The notes under the pieces were generated by a model. The model was not told where the DNA came from, did no database searches, and saw only the letters and a list, made by a program, of their open reading frames with translations. Shown here piece after piece: positions 31,506-39,613 of a stretch of DNA of 64,000 bases (its first letter is position 1; the number at the start of each line of letters is the position of its first letter). Position numbers and translations under genes: made by a program. Where the stretch lies: contig NZ_JNVB01000004.1 of assembly GCF_000770305.1 (NCBI RefSeq), positions 44,996 through 108,995 on the forward strand, in the 5' to 3' direction. The DNA comes from Erwinia oleae. GTDB lineage: Bacteria; Pseudomonadota; Gammaproteobacteria; Enterobacterales; Enterobacteriaceae.

Positions 31506-31711
31506 GTGTAGAAAGGCGCCCTAAAGGCGCCTTTTTGCTGTGCAAAATCGGGCAGGGTTCGAACCTGTAGCAGGTTCGGGTCGAACGCAGTGAGACAACG
31601 TTGCCGCAGGCGACGGCCCGAAGGGCGAGGCGAAGCCGGGTCATCCTGCACGACCCACCAGTGTAGAAAGGCGCCCTTTTGCTGTGCAAAATCGGGCAGG
31701 GTTCGAAACTG
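31506..31711 (+). repeat. tRNA-linked tail repeat after copy 3 (unit C plus partial copy)
   Basis: Unit C (31506-31660) contains the terminator, then CGTTGCC/GGCGACG and GCCC/GGGC hairpins, and ends in an 18-nt tRNA 3' tail (31643-31660). After that tail the unit restarts (GTGTAGAAAGGCGCC) and stops near 31711 after about 50 bp. The repeat period is 155 bp. In the second copy about ten bases, including one terminator arm, are missing. Confidence 0.75.
31515..31536 (+). terminator. Terminator of the tRNA-Lys array
   Basis: GGCGCC-CTAAA-GGCGCC followed by five T, flanked by AAA/TTT that extend the stem. It lies ten bases after the third tRNA. Confidence 0.85.
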
Positions 31712-31848
31712 CTTTTATGAATATATTTCTTTGTCTGAACGAACGTTTCAGGTCTCTGATGGCGCGCCTTACGTGAAGCAAACAGTAAAACCTTCCGCGG
31801 TGTAATGACATGATTAGGATTCAGCATTTTCAGGGAAGACGCGAACCT

Positions 31849-33303
31849 TCATTTCGCCAGATTTTTCCAGATATGCATCACCGCATAGCTTCGCCACGGG
31901 CGCCAGGCTTGTGACAGCGCTTCCGCTTCTTTTGCTGTGACGCCGCCAAGGTTTTTTCTGATCACCACGTCTCCTTCAGGGAAAGCATCAGGCCAGCGCA
32001 GCGCGCGCATGGCGATATACTTCGCCGTCCATGCGCCAATCCCCGGCAATGCGATTAAGCGCTCAATAATCTCTTCCGGATGAACAGCCGTGTCCAGCGA
32101 TAAAGAACCCTCCACGCACGCCTCTGCGCAGGCAATCAGGGTTTTCGCCCGCGCGCTGATGATGCCAAGACTGGCTATGGCATCCGTACTCGCGGCAGCA
32201 ACCTGTTCCGGCTGCGGTGCAAGATGAGACAGGGTCGGGAACGGCGTGACGATGGGTTCGCCAAAGGCTTCGGCAAAACGACCGCCGAGCGTCGTCGCTG
32301 CTTTAACCGTGATCTGCTGGCCCAAAATGGCGCGGGTCACCATCTCGAAACCATCAAATGCCCCCGGCACGCGTAAACCGGGACTCTTTTCCACACTCGC
32401 GCTGAGCAACGGATCCTGACTGAGATGGGCGATGATGCGATCGGGATGCGCGGTAAGATCGAAGAGATTCCGCAAGCGCCTGAGCAGCGCGGGCAGCACC
32501 GGGGTCAGCGAATGGGTGAATTCAACGCGCAAACCGTTTTTCTCCGGCGCGTGCGTTACGCGCACCCAGCCGGTATGTGCGCCTGAACGCACGGTACGGG
32601 CATAGCTGCTTTCATCCACACTCTCCACGCCCTTCATGGCACGCAGCCGTAGAAAAGCCAGCAGAGAGAGCCAGTCGAACGGTGGTCGATAGCTCATCAG
32701 CAGCGTTGACGTCCCGCCGCTGAGCAGCGCATCGGGTGACTGACGAATGTGCTTACGCAGTCGACCGGGCGGCATACGGTAATGTTTACTGAAGGCATCA
32801 TTAAACCGTCGCAGACTGGCGAAACCGCTGGCCAGCGCGATTTCAGTTACCGGCAAATCGGTTTCTGTCAGCAACTGCTTTGCCAGCAGCAGGCGGCGCG
32901 TCTGTCGCAGCGCCAGTGGTGACACGCCCAGTTCTTTATGGACGATACGCCGCAGCTGACGGGGACTCAGCGCAAACAGGGCGGCGATTTCATCCAGGCC
33001 TTCCGCGTCGTCGCTCAGCCCCTCCTCAAAACGCTGCACCAGCCGATCGGCAATGCGCTGGCTGCGCTCCATCGGCGCATTGCCGGGTGCCAGTTCCGGA
33101 CGACAACGAAGGCAGGGGCGAAAGGCGGCCTTCTCGGCGGCCTCTGCGGAGCTGAAAAAAAGGCAGTTCTCCGGACGCGGTGGCTTAACCGGACAAACCG
33201 GTCGACAGTAGATCCCTGTTGAGGTCACGCCGACATAAAACACGCCATCGAATCGCGCATCGCGTGAGATCAGCGCACGCCAGGCTATCGTCTCATCAAT
33301 CAT
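31849..33303 (-). CDS. AdaA-AraC-AlkA fusion: alkylation sensor/regulator and 3-methyladenine DNA glycosylase II
   Basis: A 484-residue three-part protein. Residues 1-72 are an Ada N-terminal zinc domain: Cys33 and Cys37 (YCRPVC), Cys64 and Cys67 (FRPCLRCRP), the same spacing as E. coli Ada, where the first Cys accepts a methyl group from phosphotriesters. Residues about 83-190 are an AraC-type HTH domain. Residues about 200-484 are AlkA: an N-terminal fold, then HhH-GPD (LPGIGAWTAKYIAMRALRWPDAF) with the catalytic Asp near 445 and the AlkA-type WRPWRSYAVMHIW end. It lacks the Ogt domain, which is supplied by the divergent neighbour. Such DNA-3-methyladenine glycosylase 2/Ada fusions are known in several bacteria. 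It probably senses methylation damage and activates itself and ogt (inference). Confidence 0.93.
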   Translation of the reverse strand: MIDETIAWRALISRDARFDGVFYVGVTSTGIYCRPVCPVKPPRPENCLFFSSAEAAEKAAFRPCLRCRPELAPGNAPMERSQRIADRLVQRFEEGLSDDAEGLDEIAALFALSPRQLRRIVHKELGVSPLALRQTRRLLLAKQLLTETDLPVTEIALASGFASLRRFNDAFSKHYRMPPGRLRKHIRQSPDALLSGGTSTLLMSYRPPFDWLSLLAFLRLRAMKGVESVDESSYARTVRSGAHTGWVRVTHAPEKNGLRVEFTHSLTPVLPALLRRLRNLFDLTAHPDRIIAHLSQDPLLSASVEKSPGLRVPGAFDGFEMVTRAILGQQITVKAATTLGGRFAEAFGEPIVTPFPTLSHLAPQPEQVAAASTDAIASLGIISARAKTLIACAEACVEGSLSLDTAVHPEEIIERLIALPGIGAWTAKYIAMRALRWPDAFPEGDVVIRKNLGGVTAKEAEALSQAWRPWRSYAVMHIWKNLAK

Positions 33304-33366
33304 TTTCGGCCTCAGATGCAGTCGTCTTTCCCGGAGAATAACGCTATTCCGTCACCTGTGCTGGCG

Positions 33367-33409
33367 GTTTTCGGACACCAAATAATTATTTATATCAATG
33401 TCCGAAAAC
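33367..33409. promoter_or_regulatory. Symmetric candidate operator between alkA fusion and ogt
   Basis: An 11-bp perfect inverted repeat: GTTTTCGGACA (33367-33377) and TGTCCGAAAAC (33399-33409), with a 21-bp AT-rich spacer. Each arm faces one divergent gene. The right arm ends two bases before a candidate -35 CTGGCA (33412-33417), followed after 17 bp by GATAAT (33435-33440), a likely ogt promoter. Ada-type activators bind just upstream of -35 elements, so this fits binding by the fusion protein. The motif does not look like the E. coli Ada box. Confidence 0.55.
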
Positions 33410-33483
33410 GGCTGGCACCGCCTCTTTGATTACGGATAATACGCTTTATCGGTTCGACAGAGCGTGATAAAGGGAGAAACCTC

Positions 33484-33993
33484 ATGCACTATTTCTTTAA
33501 AACAATGCCTTCGCCCGTCGGGCTCCTCACGCTGATTGCCAGCGATCGCGGGCTGGCCGCCGTGCTGTGGGAGAATGAAAACCCGCAGCGCGTGCGCCAG
33601 ATGTCACCGCAGGAGGATCCACAGCATACGGTACTGCTTGAGACGGAGCGCCAGTTAAATGAATACTTTGCCGGGCAGCGCACGCGCTTTACCATGGCGC
33701 TGGATTTTGTTGGCACCGACTTTCAAAAAAAGGTCTGGCAGGCACTGGTACGCATACCCTTTGGCGAAACCCGCAGCTATGCGCAAATTGCGCGTGAAAT
33801 CGGCCATCCGACGGCGGTGCGCGCGGTGGGCGCCGCCAACGGTAAGAACCCGATTTCTATTATTGCGCCCTGTCATCGCGTAATCGGCTCAAACGGTAAA
33901 CTCACCGGTTTTGCCGGAGGACTGGAAAACAAAGCGCTGCTGCTGAAAATTGAAGCGGACACGGACGGAAAAAAAGCATTTATTCTTCGCTAA
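33484..33993 (+). CDS. ogt: Methylated-DNA--[protein]-cysteine S-methyltransferase (Ogt type)
   Basis: A 169-residue suicide O6-alkylguanine repair protein. The active-site PCHRV has Cys130. The wing and HTH region FQKKVWQALVRIPFGETRSYAQIAREIGHPTAVRAVGAANGKNPISII is intact, followed by LTGFAGGLENKALLL. RBS AAGGGAGAAACCTC. Paired divergently with the Ada-AlkA fusion, it would complete an adaptive response split over two genes. The symbol ogt is given by domain type; it may not be orthologous to E. coli ogt. Confidence 0.93.
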   Translation: MHYFFKTMPSPVGLLTLIASDRGLAAVLWENENPQRVRQMSPQEDPQHTVLLETERQLNEYFAGQRTRFTMALDFVGTDFQKKVWQALVRIPFGETRSYAQIAREIGHPTAVRAVGAANGKNPISIIAPCHRVIGSNGKLTGFAGGLENKALLLKIEADTDGKKAFILR

Positions 33994-34037
33994 CTGCCAA
34001 TAAAAAATAGCGACATCGCGCGATGTTTTCGCTATCT

Positions 34038-34055
34038 TGTTTAGCATATAAAACA
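34038..34055. promoter_or_regulatory. NadR-like operator upstream of nadA
   Basis: TGTTTA-N6-AAAACA differs from the NadR consensus TGTTTA-N6-TAAACA at one base. It overlaps a TATAAA -10-like element (34047-34052), a position suited to repression when NAD is plentiful. Confidence 0.7.
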
Positions 34056-34129
34056 AACCTGCGGCCGGAAACGTCGATTGCAGGTTTTCACCGCCAAATG
34101 AGTTAAGTCGAGAAAACGTGAGCCGAGCG

Positions 34130-35176
34130 ATGAGCCTGATGTCCCTTAATGCCGATGCCGCTGTTTATCCCTTTCCGCCAAAACCCGCGCGGCTTTCGGC
34201 TGATGAAAAAAACGATTACCGGGAAAAAATTAAGCGTTTATTAAAAGCGCGTAATGCGGTGATGGTCGCGCACTACTATACCGATCCTGAAATACAGTCG
34301 CTGGCGGAAGAAACCGGCGGCTGCGTGGCGGATTCGCTTGAAATGGCGCGCTTCGGAAGCCAGCATCCGGCCTCGACCCTGCTGGTCGCTGGCGTGCGAT
34401 TTATGGGCGAAACCGCCAAAATCCTCAGTCCGGAAAAAACCATTCTGATGCCGACGCTGCACGCTGAATGCTCGCTCGATCTTGGCTGCCCGATTGATGA
34501 ATTTTCCCGTTTCTGCGATGCGCATCCCGACAGAACCGTGGTGGTGTACGCCAACACCTCGGCGGCGGTAAAAGCACGCGCAGACTGGGTGGTGACTTCA
34601 AGTATTGCAGTCGAACTGATTGAACATCTGGACAGCCAGGGCGAAAAAATCATCTGGGCGCCGGATCGCCACCTGGGACAGTATGTTGCCCGCCAGACCG
34701 GCGCCGATATTCTCTGCTGGCAAAGCGCCTGCATCGTTCACGATGAATTTAAAACGCAGGCGCTGCGGCGAATGAAAACGCTGTTTCCCGACGCGGCCGT
34801 GCTGGTTCATCCTGAATCGCCGCAGGCGATCGTCGAACTGGCCGATGCGGTGGGTTCCACCAGCCAGCTGATTCAGGCTGCAAGAACGCTGCCTCATAAG
34901 AAGCTTATCGTGGCGACCGATCGCGGCATTTTTTATAAAATGCAGCAGGCCTGCCCGGAAAAAGAGCTGTTGGAAGCGCCCACCGCCGGCGAGGGCGCCA
35001 CCTGCCGCAGCTGTGCGCATTGTCCGTGGATGGCAATGAACGGCCTCAAAGCGATAGCGGAAGGTCTGGAGCAGGGCGGAAAACAGCACGAGATTATTGT
35101 TGATGCGGCACTGCGTGAAGGCGCGTTGATACCGTTGGATCGTATGCTAACCTTTGCTGCACGTTTAAAAGGATAA
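34130..35176 (+). CDS. nadA: Quinolinate synthase
   Basis: A 348-residue [4Fe-4S] enzyme (E. coli: 347) that condenses iminoaspartate with dihydroxyacetone phosphate in de novo NAD synthesis. Conserved [53 protein letters not shown] and the C-terminal [20 protein letters not shown]ys cluster are present. In-frame GTG at 34118 is possible, but ATG 34130 ([17 protein letters not shown]) aligns best with E. coli. It precedes pnuC by 10 bp. Confidence 0.95.
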   Translation: MSLMSLNADAAVYPFPPKPARLSADEKNDYREKIKRLLKARNAVMVAHYYTDPEIQSLAEETGGCVADSLEMARFGSQHPASTLLVAGVRFMGETAKILSPEKTILMPTLHAECSLDLGCPIDEFSRFCDAHPDRTVVVYANTSAAVKARADWVVTSSIAVELIEHLDSQGEKIIWAPDRHLGQYVARQTGADILCWQSACIVHDEFKTQALRRMKTLFPDAAVLVHPESPQAIVELADAVGSTSQLIQAARTLPHKKLIVATDRGIFYKMQQACPEKELLEAPTAGEGATCRSCAHCPWMAMNGLKAIAEGLEQGGKQHEIIVDAALREGALIPLDRMLTFAARLKG

Positions 35177-35186
35177 AAGGGCGGTT

Positions 35187-35909
35187 ATGGATTTTTTCAG
35201 CACGCAAAACATACTGGTTCACATTCCGCTGGGCGCAGGCGGTTACGATCTCTCATGGATTGAAGCCGTCGGCACGCTGGCGGGGCTGTTGTGTATCTGG
35301 CTCGCCAGCCTGGAGAAGATTGTTAACTATGCGTTCGGCCTGGTCAACGTCACTCTGTTCGCGATTATTTTCTTTCAGATACAGCTTTATGCCAGCCTGC
35401 TGCTCCAGGTGTTTTTCTTTGTGGCGAATATTTACGGCTGGTATGCCTGGAGCAGGCAAACCGCAGACAATCAGGTCGCGCTGAAAATTCGCTGGATGAG
35501 TCTGCCAAAAGCGCTGGGGTGGCTGGCTGTTTCTGCGGTGTCGATTGCTCTGATGACGCACTACATCAATTCGGTTTTTGCCTGGCTGACCCGGACGGCG
35601 GTGGCGCTGATGCATGCGCTGGGGCTGCGCGCAACGATGCCTGAACTCCAGCCGGACGCTTTCCCCTTCTGGGATTCGTGCCTGATGGTGTTGTCGATAG
35701 TGGCGATGATTTTGATGACGCGTAAATTCGTCGAAAACTGGCTGCTTTGGGTGGTGATCAACGTTATCAGCGTGATGATCTTTGCCCGACAGGGCGTCTA
35801 CGCCATGTCGCTGGAGTACGTCATTCTGACGGTGATTGCGCTGAACGGCTCAAGGATGTGGATCAAAAGCGCGCACGAGCACGGCTCACGCGCGCTGGAA
35901 AGAACTTAG
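35187..35909 (+). CDS. pnuC: Nicotinamide riboside transporter PnuC
   Basis: A 240-residue membrane transporter with about seven helices. [32 protein letters not shown] and [15 protein letters not shown] are PnuC family motifs. It is co-transcribed with nadA and so placed under the same NadR-type control. Its 3' end overlaps the convergent zitB by about 3 bp. Confidence 0.95.
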   Translation: MDFFSTQNILVHIPLGAGGYDLSWIEAVGTLAGLLCIWLASLEKIVNYAFGLVNVTLFAIIFFQIQLYASLLLQVFFFVANIYGWYAWSRQTADNQVALKIRWMSLPKALGWLAVSAVSIALMTHYINSVFAWLTRTAVALMHALGLRATMPELQPDAFPFWDSCLMVLSIVAMILMTRKFVENWLLWVVINVISVMIFARQGVYAMSLEYVILTVIALNGSRMWIKSAHEHGSRALERT

Positions 35910-36835
35910 TGATGATGATGGGAATGTGTCAGCGTTCCCGTCGTCAGCCCACACAGGTTCGCCTCACACTGCTGATACTCCATCTGCACGGTAGCGTGTT
36001 CAATCTGATAGTTTTCGTGCAGATAATCGTGGATACGGTGCAGCAGCGCATCATGATCGTAAGGCGGAATGACCTGTACATGCAACGTCATCACAGGTTT
36101 TTCACCGACCAGCCACAGATGAATGTGATGCACGTTACGTACTTCAGGAATATTGCGCGTCAGCATTTTTTTCAGTTTCTCAACGTCCATACTGCCCGGC
36201 GCGCCTTCCAGCAGCTCATGAACACTCTCCTTCATTAGTGCCCATGCGCTACGCACCACCAGTAGCGAAACCAGAATCGATAAAATCGGATCGACGGGCG
36301 TCCAGCCGGTAAACATAATAATCAGCGCGGCGGCGATCGCACCCACCGAACCGAGCAGATCGCCGAGAACGTGCAGCGCTGCCGCGCGAACGTTGAGGTT
36401 TTTCTCTTCGCTGCCGCGATGCAGCAGCCAGAAAGAGAGCAGATTCGCCAGCAGCCCGGCGACCGCGATACCTAACATAAATCCGCCCTCCACCGGATGC
36501 GGATGAATGAAACGCTGAATGGCTTCCCATACGATCAACACCGTAATCACCAGCAGCGCTATCGCGTTGACGAACGCGGCCAGCGTGGTCAGCCGTAGCA
36601 GGCCGAAAGTGTGCCGCGCATTGGGCTTGCATCGGGCCAGCTGTACCGCCAGAAGCGCCATCAGCAGTGCGGCGGCGTCGGTCAGCATGTGTCCCGCATC
36701 GGCCAGCAGCGCCAGCGAGCCGGAGAGCAGTCCCCCAGCCACTTCGGCAACCATAAACACGGCGGTCACTAAAAAGGCCGCCAGCAGGCGATTGCGATTA
36801 CTGTTCGTCTCTGAATGGGTATGAGCGTGCGCCAT
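35906..36835 (-). CDS. zitB: Zinc transporter ZitB (cation diffusion facilitator)
   Basis: A 309-residue CDF-family Zn2+/H+ antiporter with six transmembrane helices. His-rich N-terminus [11 protein letters not shown]; zinc sites [13 protein letters not shown] (helix II) and [12 protein letters not shown] (helix V); C-terminal cytoplasmic metal domain (VHHIHLWLV). The protein ends SHHHH, encoded by a CAT/CAC run next to the pnuC stop. It exports zinc from the cytoplasm. Confidence 0.95.
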   Translation of the reverse strand: MAHAHTHSETNSNRNRLLAAFLVTAVFMVAEVAGGLLSGSLALLADAGHMLTDAAALLMALLAVQLARCKPNARHTFGLLRLTTLAAFVNAIALLVITVLIVWEAIQRFIHPHPVEGGFMLGIAVAGLLANLLSFWLLHRGSEEKNLNVRAAALHVLGDLLGSVGAIAAALIIMFTGWTPVDPILSILVSLLVVRSAWALMKESVHELLEGAPGSMDVEKLKKMLTRNIPEVRNVHHIHLWLVGEKPVMTLHVQVIPPYDHDALLHRIHDYLHENYQIEHATVQMEYQQCEANLCGLTTGTLTHSHHHH

Positions 36836-36945
36836 AGAAGTCCGGTTGGAGGTAAAAAGGCCTGGTTATCTTAACAAGAAAATGATGACAGCGGCTATGT
36901 TGTGAGGCGGGGAAATGCATGCAGAGAAAAGCAGGCGTGCAAAGC

Positions 36946-36973
36946 AAAAAGGAGAGCCAGGCTCTCCTTTTTT
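36946..36973. terminator. Bidirectional terminator between ybgS and zitB
   Basis: Stem GGAGAG/CTCTCC extended by CC/GG around a single base, with A5 on the left and T6 on the right. It lies 13 bp after the ybgS stop on the minus strand. Confidence 0.85.
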
Positions 36974-36986
36974 AACGTGCCGACAA

Positions 36987-37346
36987 TTAATTCGTGGTGC
37001 CGTCGGTTTTGGTGTCTGCATCCGCGCCAACTTTTTTGTTAACGTTTGGACACTTGCCGTCTTTACACTGTGTATTCTGATCGATTTCGTTAGCAGTCAT
37101 TTTTTTATGATGCTTCATTGTTTTATGGGTGCTCTTGGTGGTGGTGCTGACATCGCCGCTGTTGTTGATTTTGCTGTTATCAACGTTATTCGGCGGCAGA
37201 TTCTGCTTCGCACCGCCTGATACGGCACCTGCATCGGCCGCCTGATTAGAGGTGCCGTTGCTGTTACCGCTGTCCGCAGCCATGGCCGCACCGCTACCTA
37301 AAGTTATCGCTGCTGTAAGAAATACGATTGCAAACTTATTCATCAT
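36987..37346 (-). CDS. ybgS: YbgS-like exported protein
   Basis: A 119-residue small exported protein. Signal peptide to AAMAADSG; the mature part is hydrophilic, rich in Asn, Asp, Lys and Thr, with CKDGKCPNVNKKV (two Cys) and a DTKTDGTT end that matches E. coli YbgS. Two adjacent ATG codons start it (37346 or 37343). Function unknown; sometimes called a homeobox-like protein without evidence of DNA binding. Confidence 0.88.
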   Translation of the reverse strand: MMNKFAIVFLTAAITLGSGAAMAADSGNSNGTSNQAADAGAVSGGAKQNLPPNNVDNSKINNSGDVSTTTKSTHKTMKHHKKMTANEIDQNTQCKDGKCPNVNKKVGADADTKTDGTTN

Positions 37347-37625
37347 TATGCTCCGTTAATATTTGAATATGGGCTAACCAACTGGCCAGGGTAGGTATGA
37401 AACACCGTAATTAAAAACTAACGCATGGCGTTCACAATGCTGAAAGTTCGTGATCTTTATGCGTTTTTTCTAATCGTTTACCTGATTAAGTGTAGTAAAG
37501 AATGCAAAAACAGCAAATGCGATTGTTACTGTTTATCGGAAGCTGATTTACAGCACAGAAGGTACACGATAAATTGGAAGGGATACGCTGGTGTGCAGTT
37601 TGGCTTTGAAACGACTGGAATAATT
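37347..37625. other. ybgS-aroG divergent region (about 280 bp)
   Basis: No gene is supported. A possible aroG promoter is TTTACA, 17 bp, TAAATT (about 37549-37577). I did not find a convincing TyrR box (TGTAAA-N6-TTTACA), although aroG is TyrR-regulated in E. coli. Sequence upstream of 37626 is in frame with aroG but its translation (MAFTMLKVRDLYAFF...) is not aroG-like. Confidence 0.5.
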
Positions 37626-38678
37626 ATGATGTATAAAAATGATGACTTAAGAATCAAAGAGATAAAGGAACTTCTCCCGCCTGTTGCCCTGCTTGAAAAA
37701 TATCCTGCCACGGAAACGGCAGCAAAAACCGTTTCCGATGCCCGCCAGGCTATTCATCATATTCTCAATAAACGTGATGACCGTTTGTTGGTGGTTATCG
37801 GGCCTTGTTCTATTCATGACATCAAGGCGGCAAGCGAGTACGCCGCACGTCTGATGGCGCTGCGTGAAGCGCTAAGCGACTCGCTGGAAATCGTGATGCG
37901 CGTCTATTTTGAAAAGCCGCGCACCACCGTCGGCTGGAAAGGCCTGATTAACGATCCGATGATGGACGGCAGCTTCCAGATCAACGACGGACTGCGTATT
38001 GCCCGTAAGCTACTGCTGGAGATCAATGATACCGGCATGCCGACCGCTGGTGAATTTCTGGACATGATCACGCCGCAGTATCTTGCCGACCTGATGAGCT
38101 GGGGCGCCATCGGCGCGCGGACTACCGAGTCGCAGGTGCACCGTGAGCTCTCTTCCGGCCTGTCCTGCCCGGTTGGATTTAAAAACGGCACCGACGGCAC
38201 GATTAAAGTGGCGATTGATGCCATTAATGCCGCCAGCGCGCCGCACTGCTTCCTGTCGGTGACCAAATATGGCCATTCCGCCATCGTTGAAACCAGCGGT
38301 AACGGCGATTGCCACATTATCCTGCGCGGCGGCAAAGAGCCAAACTACAGCGCAGAGCATGTCAGCGCGGTAAAAGAGGGGCTGGAGAAGGCGGGCCTTG
38401 AAGCGCAAATCATGATCGACTTCAGCCATGCTAACAGCAGCAAGCAGTTTAAGAAGCAAATGGTGGTGGCAGAAGACGTCGCACAGCAGATTGCGCGTGG
38501 CGATAAATCGATCATCGGCGTGATGATCGAAAGCCATCTGGTGGAAGGTAACCAGAGCCTTGAAAGCGGCGAACCGCTGGTTTACGGTAAAAGCGTCACC
38601 GACGCCTGTATTGGCTGGGAGGATACCGAGAAGGTGCTTCGCCAACTGGCGCAGGCGGTGCAGGCGCGTCGCGGCTGA
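37626..38678 (+). CDS. aroG: 3-deoxy-7-phosphoheptulonate synthase, Phe-sensitive type
   Basis: A 350-residue type I DAHP synthase, the same length as E. coli AroG. It joins phosphoenolpyruvate and erythrose 4-phosphate at the start of the shikimate pathway. VVIGPCSIHD, MRVYFEKPRTTVGWKGLINDP, GARTTESQVHRELSSGLSCPVGFKNGT and DFSHANSSKQF hold substrate and metal residues. Start 37626 (MMYKNDDLRIKEIKELLPP) matches E. coli MNYQNDDLRIKE. Confidence 0.97.
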   Translation: MMYKNDDLRIKEIKELLPPVALLEKYPATETAAKTVSDARQAIHHILNKRDDRLLVVIGPCSIHDIKAASEYAARLMALREALSDSLEIVMRVYFEKPRTTVGWKGLINDPMMDGSFQINDGLRIARKLLLEINDTGMPTAGEFLDMITPQYLADLMSWGAIGARTTESQVHRELSSGLSCPVGFKNGTDGTIKVAIDAINAASAPHCFLSVTKYGHSAIVETSGNGDCHIILRGGKEPNYSAEHVSAVKEGLEKAGLEAQIMIDFSHANSSKQFKKQMVVAEDVAQQIARGDKSIIGVMIESHLVEGNQSLESGEPLVYGKSVTDACIGWEDTEKVLRQLAQAVQARRG

Positions 38679-38697
38679 CAATCGCGCGCCGGAAAGT

Positions 38698-38726
38698 AAA
38701 AATCCGCCTTTCGGCGGATTTTTTTT
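38698..38726. terminator. Bidirectional terminator between aroG and gpmA
   Basis: AATCCGCC-TTTC-GGCGGATT (38701-38720) with flanking A and T runs. The T-tract overlaps the gpmA stop codon, so the hairpin begins only a few bases after gpmA ends on the minus strand. Confidence 0.92.
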
Positions 38727-39477
38727 ACTTCGCTTTACCCTGGTTGGCGACGGCAGCGGCTTTCGCTGCGATTTCGTCGGCATCGCCCAGGTAGTAATGT
38801 TTTACCGGCTTGAAGTTTTCGTCGAACTCATACACCAGCGGCACGCCGGTTGGGATATTCAGCTCAAGAATCTCTTCTTCGCTCATGTTGTCGAGATATT
38901 TAACCAGCGCGCGCAATGAGTTACCGTGCGCAGCGATGATCACTTTCTCGCCTTTTTTCATGCGCGGAAGAATGGATTCATTCCAGTAGGGCAGCACGCG
39001 ATCGATGGTCAGCGCCAGGCTTTCGGTGGTTGGCAACTGCTCAGCGGTCAGCGCGGCGTAGCGCGGATCGTGACCAGGAAAACGTTCGTCGGCGCGATCC
39101 AGTTCCGGCGGCGTAACGGCGAAGCCGCGGCGCCACTGTTTTACCTGATCGTCGCCATATTTCTGTGCGGTTTCCGCTTTATCCAGACCCTGAAGGGCGC
39201 CGTAATGACGCTCGTTCAGACGCCATGATTTCTCAACCGGCAGCCATGCCTGATCAACTTCATCAAGGATGTTCCACAGGGTATGGATAGCACGTTTCAG
39301 CACGGAGGTATAAGCGAAGTCGAAGGTAAAGCCTTCTTTTTTCAGCAGTTGACCTGCTGCTTTCGCTTCGGTACGGCCCTTGTCGGACAGATCCACATCA
39401 TACCATCCGGTAAAGCGGTTTTCGTTATTCCACTGGCTTTCGCCGTGACGTACCAGAACCAGCTTCGTTACAGCCAT
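38725..39477 (-). CDS. gpmA: 2,3-bisphosphoglycerate-dependent phosphoglycerate mutase
   Basis: A 250-residue glycolytic enzyme, the same length as E. coli Gpm[13 protein letters not shown] contains the phosphorylated His11. [38 protein letters not shown] and [14 protein letters not shown] (second catalytic His) are intact. It interconverts 3- and 2-phosphoglycerate. Confidence 0.98.
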   Translation of the reverse strand: MAVTKLVLVRHGESQWNNENRFTGWYDVDLSDKGRTEAKAAGQLLKKEGFTFDFAYTSVLKRAIHTLWNILDEVDQAWLPVEKSWRLNERHYGALQGLDKAETAQKYGDDQVKQWRRGFAVTPPELDRADERFPGHDPRYAALTAEQLPTTESLALTIDRVLPYWNESILPRMKKGEKVIIAAHGNSLRALVKYLDNMSEEEILELNIPTGVPLVYEFDENFKPVKHYYLGDADEIAAKAAAVANQGKAK

Positions 39478-39545
39478 AGCTTAACTCCTTAATAATCTTG
39501 ACGTGTCTGTGATAGTGGGAAACTGCCGTCGCAGTTCAGGGCACT

Positions 39546-39574
39546 ACCATAGCCGAATTCTTCGCGTCGTGTAA
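39546..39574 (-). promoter_or_regulatory. Candidate gpmA promoter
   Basis: Read on the minus strand: -35 TTACAC, 17-bp spacer, -10 TATGGT. The leader then contains a small AACTGC/GCAGTT hairpin before AAGGAG and the start codon. Confidence 0.55.
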
Positions 39575-39613
39575 GTCTGAAACATACGCGACGCGCGTTT
39601 TTCATGCGCTTAA

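Noticed and set aside
30971..31827. Several open frames across the tRNA-Lys array on both strands (for example proteins starting MVEQLTFNQLVAGSNPARP)
   Set aside because: They are translations of the tRNA genes and tail repeats. The peptide VEQLTFNQLVAGSNPARP is the familiar spurious product of tRNA-Lys.
31032..33993. Integrative element at the tRNA-Lys array
   Set aside because: Tail copies resemble attachment sites, but there is no integrase, transposase or plasmid gene, and the neighbouring repair genes look normal in composition.
37425..37625. N-terminal extension of AroG by 67 residues
   Set aside because: The open frame continues upstream, but the added peptide is Cys/Tyr-rich and unlike AroG, and ATG 37626 gives the exact E. 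coli length.
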